A stretch of DNA of 64,000 nt. Source: BOG-938 sp035524315 (GTDB taxonomy: Bacteria; Pseudomonadota; Alphaproteobacteria; Caulobacterales; Caulobacteraceae). This document shows positions 19,183 through 27,342 of this stretch, piece after piece. Position numbers and translations under genes: made by a program. Numbering within the stretch: the stretch's first letter is position 1; every line of letters begins with the position of its first letter. Where the stretch lies: NCBI GenBank assembly GCA_035524315.1, contig DATKPD010000063.1:88211-152210 (forward strand), written 5' to 3'. Below the pieces are notes generated by a model. It saw nothing but the letters and a program-made list of their open reading frames with translations. It was not told the DNA's origin and made no database searches.

Positions 19183-20079
19183 GTGAGCACTCCCGCGTTC
19201 AGTGACCGGTTCTGGACCTCGGCCGATGGCCTGACGCTGCACGCGCGTGACTATCCCCCGGCGTCCGGTCCCGCCGTCGTTCCGGTGATCTGCCTGCACG
19301 GCCTGACCCGCAACGCGCGCGACTTTGAGGATTTGGCGCCGCGACTGGCCGCCCAGGGCCGACGGGTGCTGGCGTTGGACGTGCGCGGGCGCGGGCAATC
19401 GGACTGGGATCCTCAGCCGATGCGCTATCAGCCGGCGGTCTACGCCGGGGACGTTCTGGCCCTGATGGACGCGGCCGGCATCGCGCGCGCCGCCTTCATC
19501 GGCACCAGCATGGGCGGACTGATCACCATGGTCGTCGCCAGCCTGCGGCCCCTGGCCGTTGCGGCGGCGGCGCTCAACGACGTGGGCCCCGAGCTGGCGC
19601 CCGAAGGCCTGGCGCGCATCGGCGGCTACACCGGCAACGGTCCGGTGGTGGCCGATTGGCAGGGCGCGGCCGACTACGCCCGATTCATCAACCAGGCCGC
19701 GTTTCCGCATTACGGGGCCGGGCAGTGGGCCGCCTTCGCGCGGCGCCTGTTCCGCGACAAGGACGGCGTTCCTGTGCTCGACTACGATCCCGCCATCGCC
19801 GTGGCGTTCAAGCCGCCCGAAGGCCAGCCCGCGCCGCCCCCGCCCAACCTTTGGCCCCTGTTCCAGGCCCTGGCCTTCACCGCCGCGCCCAGCCCGCGCC
19901 CGTTGCTGACCATTCGCGGCGCGATCTCCGACCTGCTGGCGCCCGAGACCCTGGACAAGATGCGCCTGGCGGCCCCGCACATGGCGGTGGCCGAGGTGGC
20001 GGGCGTGGGCCATGCGCCGATGCTTGACGAACCGGAGGCGCGCGCCGCGATCGACGCCTGGCTCAAGGACGCCCCCTAG
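19183..20079 (+). CDS. Alpha/beta hydrolase
   Basis: About 298 aa from the GTG at 19183 (open from a GTG at 19135; neither has a clear ribosome site). The fold shows the oxyanion segment ICLHGLTRNARDFE, VRGRGQSDW, the nucleophile elbow GTSMGG (Ser near residue 109), and the catalytic histidine in GVGHAPML close to the C-terminus. The acid is probably in AISDLLAPE. It belongs to the general esterase/C-C hydrolase group and no substrate can be named. The ABC ATPase gene starts 1 nt after its stop, so the two share a transcript. Confidence 0.8.
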   Translation: MSTPAFSDRFWTSADGLTLHARDYPPASGPAVVPVICLHGLTRNARDFEDLAPRLAAQGRRVLALDVRGRGQSDWDPQPMRYQPAVYAGDVLALMDAAGIARAAFIGTSMGGLITMVVASLRPLAVAAAALNDVGPELAPEGLARIGGYTGNGPVVADWQGAADYARFINQAAFPHYGAGQWAAFARRLFRDKDGVPVLDYDPAIAVAFKPPEGQPAPPPPNLWPLFQALAFTAAPSPRPLLTIRGAISDLLAPETLDKMRLAAPHMAVAEVAGVGHAPMLDEPEARAAIDAWLKDAP

Positions 20080-20080
20080 A

Positions 20081-21889
20081 ATGTCCGTCACCGAACCCTT
20101 GCTGTCGCTCGAAGACGTGCGCGTGACCTTCGCCACGCAAGAAGGCCCGGTGGAAGCGGTGCGCGGGGTCAGCCTGGCGGTCGGGGCGGGCGAGTGTCTG
20201 GGGGTGGTCGGCGAAAGCGGTTCGGGCAAGAGCCAGACCATGATGGCGGTGCTGGGCCTTCTGGGGGCCAATGGCCAGGCCAGCGGCCGGGCCATGTTCG
20301 GCGGCCAGAACCTGCTGGACCTCAAGCCCCCGGCCCTGTCGAACATCCGCGGGGCCAAGATCGCCATGGTGTTCCAGGACCCCCTGACGGCCCTGACGCC
20401 CTATATGAAGATCGGCGAGCAGATCGCCGAACCCCTGCGTCGCCACCTGGGCCTGTCGCACGCCGACGGCCGCGCGCGGGCGCGCCAATGGCTGGAGCAC
20501 GTGCGCATTCCCGACGCGGGCCGGCGGCTCGACCAGTATCCGCACGAGCTCTCGGGCGGCATGCGCCAACGGGTGATGATCGCCGCCGCCATGGCGCCGT
20601 CGCCCGCCCTGCTGATCGCCGACGAACCGACCACGGCACTGGACGTGACCGTCCAGGCCGACATCCTGGACCTGATGGACGAATTGCGCCGCGAAGAGGG
20701 CGCGGCCCTGGTGCTGATCTCGCACGACATGGGGGTGATCGCCCGCTTGGCCGACCGGGTGTGCGTCATGCGGCGGGGCCTCGTGGTGGAGCAGGCGCCG
20801 GCGGAGGCCCTGTTCGCCGACCCCCAGGCCGAATACACACGCGCGCTGCTGGCTGCGGTGCCGCGGCTGGACCAGCCGGACCGGGGCGGCCGGCCGATGA
20901 CAGCGCCCGTGGCGGCGGACGCGCCGGTGGTGCTGGACGCGCGGGGCGTGAAGGTGTGGTTCCCGATCAGCCGCGGCGCGTTCCAAAAGCCAGCGCAACT
21001 GCGTGCGGTCGACGGCGTGGACCTGACCTTACGGCGGGGCGAGACCCTGGGCGTGGTCGGCGAAAGCGGCTCGGGCAAGTCCACTCTCGCGCGCGCCGTG
21101 CTCAACCTGATCGCCCCCACGGCCGGGGCCGTGACCATGCTCGGCCGCGACCTGACCCAGATCCAGGGCAAGGCGCTGCAGGCGGCGCGCAAGGATCTGC
21201 AGATCGTGTTCCAGGACCCCCTGGCGAGCCTGGATCCGCGCACCACCATCGGCGACTCGATCGCCGAGCCCCTCAAGGTGCACCGTCCGACGCTCAGCCG
21301 CGCCGACCGCACCGAGCAGGTTCGCGCGATGATGGCCGAGACGGGCCTCGATCCCAGCCTGATCAACCGCTATCCGCACGAACTGTCGGGCGGCCAGAAC
21401 CAGCGCGTGGGGATCGCCCGGGCCATGATCCTGCGGCCCTCGCTGGTGATCTGCGACGAGGCGGTGTCGGCGCTCGACGTGTCGGTCCAGGCGCAGATCA
21501 TCGACCTGCTGATCGGGCTTCAGAACAAGCTCGGCATGGCCATGCTGTTCATCAGCCACGATCTGGCGGTGGTGCGCGAGATCTGCCACCGCGTGATGGT
21601 GCTGTACCTCGGCCGAGTCATGGAGGAAGCCTCGCGCGAGCAGATTTACGCCGACGCGCGCCATCCCTATACGCGCACCCTGCTGTCGGCCGCGCCGATC
21701 CCCGATCCCGTGATCGAGCGCCGGCGCCAGCGACGGCGGCTGCCGGGCGATCCGCCCAGCCCGATGGATCCAGGCGCCGCCTATCGCTTCGCCCCGTCGC
21801 GCCGCCCGGCCGACCTGACCCACGCCGCGCCCCTGCCGCTGATCGAGGTCGAGCCCGGGCATCTGGTCTCGGCCTTCGACGAAGTCTGA
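20081..21889 (+). CDS. ABC transporter ATP-binding protein with two ATPase domains (peptide/opine type)
   Basis: 602 aa, a fusion of DppD- and DppF-like ATPases as in YejF/GsiA. The first domain has Walker A GESGSGKS near residue 44, signature LSGGMRQR and Walker B LLIADEPTTALD. The second has GESGSGKST near 326, LSGGQNQR and LVICDEAVSALD. Each ends in the oligopeptide-type C-terminal cap (HPYTRTLLSAAPIPDP). These energise uptake of peptides or similar solutes through inner-membrane permeases. No permease or binding protein lies beside it, so the partners must be elsewhere. The start is 1 nt after the hydrolase stop. Confidence 0.88.
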   Translation: MSVTEPLLSLEDVRVTFATQEGPVEAVRGVSLAVGAGECLGVVGESGSGKSQTMMAVLGLLGANGQASGRAMFGGQNLLDLKPPALSNIRGAKIAMVFQDPLTALTPYMKIGEQIAEPLRRHLGLSHADGRARARQWLEHVRIPDAGRRLDQYPHELSGGMRQRVMIAAAMAPSPALLIADEPTTALDVTVQADILDLMDELRREEGAALVLISHDMGVIARLADRVCVMRRGLVVEQAPAEALFADPQAEYTRALLAAVPRLDQPDRGGRPMTAPVAADAPVVLDARGVKVWFPISRGAFQKPAQLRAVDGVDLTLRRGETLGVVGESGSGKSTLARAVLNLIAPTAGAVTMLGRDLTQIQGKALQAARKDLQIVFQDPLASLDPRTTIGDSIAEPLKVHRPTLSRADRTEQVRAMMAETGLDPSLINRYPHELSGGQNQRVGIARAMILRPSLVICDEAVSALDVSVQAQIIDLLIGLQNKLGMAMLFISHDLAVVREICHRVMVLYLGRVMEEASREQIYADARHPYTRTLLSAAPIPDPVIERRRQRRRLPGDPPSPMDPGAAYRFAPSRRPADLTHAAPLPLIEVEPGHLVSAFDEV

Positions 21890-21990
21890 CGCCGCCGTTG
21901 GGTGCGACCATCCGCCAGGGGTGGTGCGACATTATGTAACACCTTGTTCAACTCCCGGTGGTACAAACGCACCAGTACCGGAGGGGCAGA

Positions 21991-23139
21991 GTGTCAATCG
22001 TCGAATCCGAATCGGTCGCGCCGACCGGTCAGTCTTTAGCGTGCGCGATCCTGGCCAACGTTGGCGCCGACGCGCCGCTGTACGCCATTATTGGCGTCTA
22101 CTGCGCCGCCGCATGGGCGTTCGGCGAGGTCTTCCATCTCGGCGGCGCCGCGAGTCTGACGCTTTACCTGTGGCCCTGGTTTGGCATGGCGGCGGCCTGG
22201 ACCACAATTCTCGTGCTGCTGAAGGCGATTTTCGCGCTGGTCCGCTGGGCCTGGACCCGGGTCCAGCGCGGGGGCGGCCTACTGGCGGCGGAGTTCGCCC
22301 GTGTTTTTCCGAAAGATCTGCTGGCGCGCCTGGTCTCGGGGCTGATGCTGTTTCTCGGGGTGTGCCTGTTCCTGGGGGCCTATACCCTGATCAAAAACTG
22401 CCTGCCGCGCCTGCGGCCTTACTATTTCGACCCGATCCTGGCAGGGCTCGACCGCGCCACCCATCTTGGCCACGATCCCTGGCGGCTGGTTCACCCCGTC
22501 CTGGGGGCCTTGCCGATCCAGACGCTGGAGGGATGGTATTACCTCGGGTGGCCCCTGATCATCGGCCTATGTCCCTTGCTGGCGGCGATTTCGCGCGGCA
22601 ATCGCGCCTTGGCCTCGCAGTTCCTTTTAGCGTTCCTGCTCGCCTGGATCGTGCTCGGCACCCTGGCGGCAGGGGCCTTCATGTCGGGCGGCCCAGTATT
22701 TTACGGGCGCATCACTGGCGACATGCACCGCTACGCCGCTTTAAGCCGGTATCTGTCGACCCACGCCATGCCGGTGGCTGACCGTCTGTGGACCGCCTAT
22801 CGGCGCCAGCAGGTCATCCTCGGGTCGGGCATATCAGACTTCCCCAGCATGCACGTGGTCATGATCACCCTTGCGGCGCTGCTCGCCCGGCGGTTGCGGC
22901 CGCTGCTAGGCGTGGCGGTCGGCGCGTTCGGCCTGCTGATCCTGGGCACCTCGGTGGCCTTAGGCTGGCACTACGCGGTGGGCGACTATGTGGCGGTGAT
23001 AGGCGCGTGGGCCTTGTGGCGGGCGGCGGGGGTCCTGGTGCGATCGCCCCTCTGGCGCCCGCTTGGACGCATTCGAGCAACGCCGATGCTGGAGCCACCC
23101 GCCCGCCCGATCGCCGCGCCCGCCGCCGCACGGGTCTGA
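21991..23139 (+). CDS. PAP2-superfamily integral membrane phosphatase/phosphotransferase
   Basis: About 382 aa with roughly eight hydrophobic segments. The three PAP2 motifs are visible: KNCLPRLRP (K-x6-RP), FPSMHV (PSxH) and GWHYAVGD, where the catalytic His is followed by Asp at +5 instead of the usual +4. The form resembles Aur1/inositol-phosphotransferase-like members acting on phospholipids or lipid-linked phosphates. The start is GTG at 21991, with GGAGG about 6 nt upstream, better than the GTG at 21958. The neighbours give no functional clue. Confidence 0.75.
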   Translation: MSIVESESVAPTGQSLACAILANVGADAPLYAIIGVYCAAAWAFGEVFHLGGAASLTLYLWPWFGMAAAWTTILVLLKAIFALVRWAWTRVQRGGGLLAAEFARVFPKDLLARLVSGLMLFLGVCLFLGAYTLIKNCLPRLRPYYFDPILAGLDRATHLGHDPWRLVHPVLGALPIQTLEGWYYLGWPLIIGLCPLLAAISRGNRALASQFLLAFLLAWIVLGTLAAGAFMSGGPVFYGRITGDMHRYAALSRYLSTHAMPVADRLWTAYRRQQVILGSGISDFPSMHVVMITLAALLARRLRPLLGVAVGAFGLLILGTSVALGWHYAVGDYVAVIGAWALWRAAGVLVRSPLWRPLGRIRATPMLEPPARPIAAPAAARV

Positions 23140-23212
23140 CGGGCGGGCGACTTGGCCATTTGCCCTGAGGGCCCGTGATCGTTAGGTTGCGCGACTTTTT
23201 GCGGCGTGGCCC

Positions 23213-24415
23213 ATGACACTGACCTTTGAAGCGATCCAGGCCGCCGCCGAGCGGCTGCACGGCCACATCGAGAAAACCCCGATGCGGCGGTCCCGAACCC
23301 TGTCAGACATCACCGGGGCCGAGGTGTGGCTGAAGTTCGAGAACCAGCAGTTCACCGCAGCCTATAAGGAGCGCGGCGCGCTCAACAAGCTGCTGCAGCT
23401 GACGCCCGGCGAGCAGCGGCGCGGGGTGATCGCGGCCTCGGCCGGCAACCATGCTCAGGGCCTAGCCTATCACGGCGCGCGCCTGGGCATCCCGGTGACC
23501 ATCGTCATGCCGCGCCCCACGCCTTTCGTGAAGGTCGAGCAGACGCGCAATTTCGGCGCGGACGTGGTGCTGCACGCCGACACCTTCGACGAGGCTTACG
23601 AATACGCCGTGCGCCTGGGCGAGGAGCGCCAGATGGTGTTCGTCCACCCCTTCAACGACATCGACGTGATGGCCGGGCAGGGCACCGTGGCGCTGGAGAT
23701 GCTGGAGGCGGCGCCCGACCTGGAGGTGCTGCCCGTGCCGATCGGCGGCGGCGGCCTGATCGCGGGCGTGGCCACGGCGGCCAAGGCGATCAAGCCGGAC
23801 ATCCGCGTGATCGGCCTTGAGCCGGTCATGTACCCCTCGTTCGTGGCGCGCATGAACGGCCAGACGGCCGTGACCGGCGGACAGACCATCGCCGAGGGTA
23901 TCGCGGTCAAGACCGTGGGCGACCTGACTTACGCCATCGCTCGCCCGCTGGTGGATGAGGTGCTGCTGATCGAGGAGCCGGCGTTCGAGCGGGCCATCGC
24001 CCTCTACTGCAACGTCGAGAAGACCATCGTCGAGGGCGCGGGCGCTGGCGCGCTCGCCGCGCTGCTGTCCTATCCCGACCGGTTCGCCGGCAAGTCGTGC
24101 GGCCTGATCCTGACGGGCGGCAACATCGATACGCGCCTGCTGGCCTCGGTTTTGACCCGCGAACTGGTCCGCGCCCAGCGCATCGCCAACCTGCGGTTCG
24201 TGGGCGACGATCGCCCGGGCCTTTTGGCCACCGTGTCGCTGACCATCGGCGCGCACGGCGCCAACATCATCGAGGTGGCGCACAACCGCCTGTCGCTCGA
24301 CGTGCCGGCCAAGGGCGCGGAGTTCGACGTGATGATCGAGACGCGCGACGCCCGGCACACCGCGGAGATCATCGCCGCCCTGACCGAGGCGGGTTGCCCG
24401 CCGCGCATGCTTTGA
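23213..24415 (+). CDS. ilvA: Threonine ammonia-lyase with C-terminal ACT domain
   Basis: 400 aa. PLP-binding Lys52 is in FTAAYKERGALNKL, where many family members have GSFKxRGA. SAGNHAQGLAYHG binds the cofactor, PIGGGGLIAG the phosphate, and a C-terminal ACT domain (LRFVGDDRPGLLATVSL, about 325-400) may sense amino acids. The enzyme deaminates threonine to 2-oxobutanoate, for isoleucine synthesis or catabolism. The length fits the single-ACT, TdcB-like class. The FKBP lipoprotein gene starts 10 bp downstream, so they may be co-transcribed. Confidence 0.9.
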   Translation: MTLTFEAIQAAAERLHGHIEKTPMRRSRTLSDITGAEVWLKFENQQFTAAYKERGALNKLLQLTPGEQRRGVIAASAGNHAQGLAYHGARLGIPVTIVMPRPTPFVKVEQTRNFGADVVLHADTFDEAYEYAVRLGEERQMVFVHPFNDIDVMAGQGTVALEMLEAAPDLEVLPVPIGGGGLIAGVATAAKAIKPDIRVIGLEPVMYPSFVARMNGQTAVTGGQTIAEGIAVKTVGDLTYAIARPLVDEVLLIEEPAFERAIALYCNVEKTIVEGAGAGALAALLSYPDRFAGKSCGLILTGGNIDTRLLASVLTRELVRAQRIANLRFVGDDRPGLLATVSLTIGAHGANIIEVAHNRLSLDVPAKGAEFDVMIETRDARHTAEIIAALTEAGCPPRML

Positions 24416-24425
24416 GGCTTGTCCC

Positions 24426-24965
24426 ATGAGTTTGTTGTCCAAATCGCCCGCCCTGGCCGCCGCCCTGTTCGCGCCCGCGCTGCTCGGCCTGGCCGCGTGC
24501 GGCCCGGCGATGAAATCCCAGCCGAAGCCCGCCGACGTCCAGGCCGGCCAGGCGTTCCTGGCCGCCAACGCCAAGGACCCAGCGGTCCACACCTTGTCGG
24601 ACGGGCTGGAGTTCAAGGTCTTGGCCTCGGGCGATCCGGGCGGCCCGCACCCGCGCCCGCAGGACGAGGTCAAGGTCAATTACGAGGGCCGCCTGCTCGG
24701 TCCGGCGAACGCGCCTCTGACCGGCCAGGTGTTCGACAGCTCCTTCGCGCGTGGCGTTCCGGCAGACTTCCCCCTCGCGGGCCTGGTGCCCGCGTGGGTC
24801 GAGGCGCTGCAGCTGATGCGTCCGGGCGACGAGTGGATGCTGTACGTGCCCTCCAAGCTGGCCTATGGCGACGATCCGCCGCCCGGCGGGCCCATACCGC
24901 CCGGCGCGGTTCTCATCTTCCGCATCCAGCTTTTGGGCGTTCTGCAGCACGACGGCCCGCAATAG
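24426..24965 (+). CDS. FKBP-type peptidyl-prolyl isomerase lipoprotein
   Basis: 179 aa. A lipoprotein signal peptide ends in LGLAACG with the lipidated Cys25, so the protein sits on the periplasmic face of a membrane. The FKBP domain covers about residues 55-175: DEVKVNYEGRL, GQVFDSSFARG, WVEALQLMRPGDEWMLYVPSKLAYGDD and PPGAVLIFRIQLL. It should speed cis-trans prolyl isomerisation during envelope protein folding, like FkpA or Mip. No dimerisation domain is present, so it is a short single-domain form. Confidence 0.88.
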   Translation: MSLLSKSPALAAALFAPALLGLAACGPAMKSQPKPADVQAGQAFLAANAKDPAVHTLSDGLEFKVLASGDPGGPHPRPQDEVKVNYEGRLLGPANAPLTGQVFDSSFARGVPADFPLAGLVPAWVEALQLMRPGDEWMLYVPSKLAYGDDPPPGGPIPPGAVLIFRIQLLGVLQHDGPQ

Positions 24966-25022
24966 GCGCGCGCTGTGGCAAAGGCTTTGGTCCGTGGACG
25001 GCTTTTGATCTAGGCTTGGTCC

Positions 25023-26198
25023 ATGATCGACGCGGAGGCCCTGGCGGCGCGAAGCCTTGAGGTGCTGGAGCGCCTGGTGGGGTTTGACACCACCTCGCGC
25101 AATTCCAATCTGCCTCTGATCGCCTATGTCGAAGCTGAATTGGCGTCGCTGGGGGTACAAGGCCGCCGCGTCCCCAGCGCCGACGGCGAGAAGACCAATC
25201 TTTACGCCCGCATAGGTCCGGCCGCGCCCGGCGGGGTGGTGCTGTCCGGACATACCGACGTGGTGCCTGTGGATGGCCAGGCGTGGACCTCCGATCCCTT
25301 CGTCCTGACCCGCAGGGGCGAGCGCCTTTATGGGCGCGGAACGTGCGACATGAAGGGGTTCCTGGCCCTGGCCCTGGCGGCCGCGCCGCACCTGGCCAAA
25401 GCGCCGCTCGTCCGCCCGGCCTATCTGGCCTTCTCCTACGACGAGGAGGTCGGCTGCCTGGGCGCGCCCGACATGATCGCCGCCCTGGCGCTGGAGCAGC
25501 CGCGGCCCGCCGCGGTGGTGGTGGGCGAACCGACCGACATGCAGGCGGTGCGCGGCCACAAGGGCATCGCGGTGTTCAAGGTCACGGTGAGCGGGCGCGA
25601 GGCCCACTCCAGCCAGCCGCAACAGGGCGCCTCGGCGGTCATGGCGGCGGTGCGCCTGATGAGCCTGCTGCAGACCCTGGCCGAGCGGCTGGAGCGTGAG
25701 GCCGATCCCGCCTCCCCGTTCACCCCGCGCTGGCCGACCCTGACCATCGGCCAGGTTCAGGGCGGCACGGCGGTCAACATATTGGCGCGGCAATGCCAGT
25801 TCGTGTTCGACCTGCGATGTCCGCCGGGCGTTGACCCGATGGCGGCCCTTGAGCCGTTTTTCGAGGCTACGCGCGCCCTGGACGCTGAGCTCAAGGCCAG
25901 GGCGCCCGAGGCCGGCGTCGAGATCGCCAGACGCTCGCTCACTCCCGCCTTCGCGCCCGAAAGGGATGGGGCCGCCGAGGGCCTGGCGCGAGGGTTGGCC
26001 GGCGACAACGGTCCGCCGCGGGTTGTGTCCTACGCGGCCGAGGCGGGCCAGTTTCAGCAGGCCGGCTTTTCCACCGTCATCTGCGGCCCCGGCTCGATCG
26101 ATCAGGCGCACCAACCCGACGAATATGTCGAGATCAGCCAGATGCAGCGTGGAGCGGCCTTCATGGCCCGCCTGGTTGAGGCGCTGCAATCGGACTAG
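25023..26198 (+). CDS. argE: Acetylornithine deacetylase (M20 peptidase family)
   Basis: 391 aa. The M20 dizinc motifs are visible: SGHTDVVP (His), GRGTCDMKGF (bridging Asp), and YDEEVGCLGA (general base and metal Glu), with GEPTDM next and HQPDEYVE near the C-terminus. ArgE hydrolyses N-acetylornithine to ornithine and acetate in arginine synthesis. The DapE and carboxypeptidase relatives differ in the FDTTSRNSN and GEPTDMQ segments, which favour ArgE. A single gene downstream of the FKBP lipoprotein; no other arg genes nearby. Confidence 0.88.
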   Translation: MIDAEALAARSLEVLERLVGFDTTSRNSNLPLIAYVEAELASLGVQGRRVPSADGEKTNLYARIGPAAPGGVVLSGHTDVVPVDGQAWTSDPFVLTRRGERLYGRGTCDMKGFLALALAAAPHLAKAPLVRPAYLAFSYDEEVGCLGAPDMIAALALEQPRPAAVVVGEPTDMQAVRGHKGIAVFKVTVSGREAHSSQPQQGASAVMAAVRLMSLLQTLAERLEREADPASPFTPRWPTLTIGQVQGGTAVNILARQCQFVFDLRCPPGVDPMAALEPFFEATRALDAELKARAPEAGVEIARRSLTPAFAPERDGAAEGLARGLAGDNGPPRVVSYAAEAGQFQQAGFSTVICGPGSIDQAHQPDEYVEISQMQRGAAFMARLVEALQSD

Positions 26199-26525
26199 CG
26201 TCCGAGGCATGTCGGTAAGACTTTTGGGCGAAGCTGGGCCGCTGCGGCGGGATCAGGCATGCGTGAGCCCATTTTCAGCGAATTTCCGAGGCGCGCGGCG
26301 TTCAAGCGGCGTTCAAGAAGGCCGATGTATGAACGCCTGCTCGGGCAATCTTCGGACCCATTCTGGCTCCGATTTTGCAGCAACCGGGCGCTATCTTATG
26401 GGCAAACGGGCGATGTCTGCGGCAATGTTCCAGATTTGGATTTTTGTGCGGCGCATCGCAGGGGTTCTTGAGGCAAGGCTCGTGTCATGGCATTGATGTC
26501 CCAACAATATCAGGAGCGACGTGTT
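26199..26525. other. 327-bp intergenic region before the polysaccharide export gene
   Basis: No convincing gene is present. It holds a tandem 11-mer (GCGGCGTTCAA twice, 26295-26316) and becomes AT-richer toward 26390-26500, where the promoter of the export gene is expected. AGGAG at 26512-26516 is that gene's ribosome site. I could not define -35/-10 boxes. Confidence 0.5.
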
Positions 26526-27101
26526 ATGCGTCACTACGCGCTTCGTGCGCTGGCTACATTCATTATCGGCGTGTTCTTCGCCAGCGCAGCATTGGCCGCC
26601 GATCCGCCGGCGGGCGTCGCCGCCTCCGTGAAGGCCAGCGCCCACGACTATCACCTCGGGGCCGGCGACAAGCTCAAGATCACCGTCTATGGCGAAGACA
26701 CCCTCAGCGGCGAATATCTGGTGTCCGGCACGGGTAAGATTTCGTTCCCGCTGATCGGCGACGTGGACGTGTCCGGCCTGACCATTCCCGACCTGCAGCA
26801 GACCCTGGTGGACCGGCTGGCGGACGGTTATCTCAAGCACCCTCAGGTCACCGCCGAAGTTGAAAACTATCGGCCCTATTACATCCTGGGCGAGGTCACC
26901 AAGCCGGGTGAATATCCCTATGAAAACGGCCTGACCGTGCTCAATGCGGTGGCGACCGGCGGGGGCTTCACCTACCGCGCCAACACCAAAAAGGTCTACA
27001 TCAAGCGGGCTAACGAGCCGGCGGAATCCGCCGTGCCGCTGACCACCGACACGCCGGTCGAGCCGGGCGACACGATCCGGATCGGCGAACGGTTCTTCTG
27101 A
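26526..27101 (+). CDS. Polysaccharide export protein, Wza/GumB/HfsD family
   Basis: 191 aa from the ATG at 26526 (AGGAG 9 nt before). A Sec signal peptide ends near SAALA-AD. Then comes the Poly_export domain (YHLGAGDKLKITVYGEDTLSG to LADGYLKHPQVTAEV) and an SLBB-like segment (YYILGEVTKPGEYPY). Such proteins form the periplasmic/outer-membrane channel for capsule, exopolysaccharide or holdfast export. No lipobox is seen, so it is the short non-lipidated form. The next gene is an outer-membrane barrel protein, separated by a strong hairpin and a CtrA box. No Wzc-type copolymerase is in the window. Confidence 0.88.
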   Translation: MRHYALRALATFIIGVFFASAALAADPPAGVAASVKASAHDYHLGAGDKLKITVYGEDTLSGEYLVSGTGKISFPLIGDVDVSGLTIPDLQQTLVDRLADGYLKHPQVTAEVENYRPYYILGEVTKPGEYPYENGLTVLNAVATGGGFTYRANTKKVYIKRANEPAESAVPLTTDTPVEPGDTIRIGERFF

Positions 27102-27108
27102 GTTAGGG

Positions 27109-27140
27109 CCCGGCCGGCGCTCCGCGCCGCGCCGGCCGGG
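27109..27140 (+). terminator. Strong GC hairpin after the export gene
   Basis: A perfect 12-bp inverted repeat (CCCGGCCGGCGC / GCGCCGGCCGGG, 8-nt loop) begins 7 nt after the export-gene stop. Only TTCAGTT follows, so it may be a weak terminator, an attenuator or an mRNA-stabilising stem between the two genes. Confidence 0.6.
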
Positions 27141-27144
27141 TTCA

Positions 27145-27160
27145 GTTAACGCCGCCTTAA
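27145..27160 (-). promoter_or_regulatory. CtrA binding site (perfect TTAA-N7-TTAAC)
   Basis: On the minus strand the bases read TTAAGGCGGCGTTAAC, an exact match to the full CtrA consensus. It lies about 180 bp before the outer-membrane barrel gene, just after the export-gene hairpin. CtrA is the cell-cycle master regulator of Caulobacterales and other alphaproteobacteria, so this gene is probably transcribed in a cell-cycle-dependent way. Confidence 0.7.
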
Positions 27161-27342
27161 GGGGCCAGACCTATCGAGGCGTGACGGATAGAGCCAGCGA
27201 GGGTCCCGCGCGGTTCCAGCCGCCCTGGCCACGACGCCGTCGCCGGGCGTGTCGCGAGCCTGGCGGTGGTTGTATTGGGCAAGACGCCCGCGAAGGGGTT
27301 GATCCTGGGATGTTCCCCCGGGATAGCGAAAAGGGGATGGGC

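Noticed and set aside
17743..20367. An 874-codon antisense open frame over the LysR and hydrolase genes
   Set aside because: Its protein is Arg/Gln/His-rich with no domain, and the opposite strand carries clear LysR and alpha/beta hydrolase motifs. It is a GC-driven shadow.
26259..26471. Short open frames in the gap before the export gene
   Set aside because: They lack ribosome sites, overlap each other in different frames and show no protein-like pattern.
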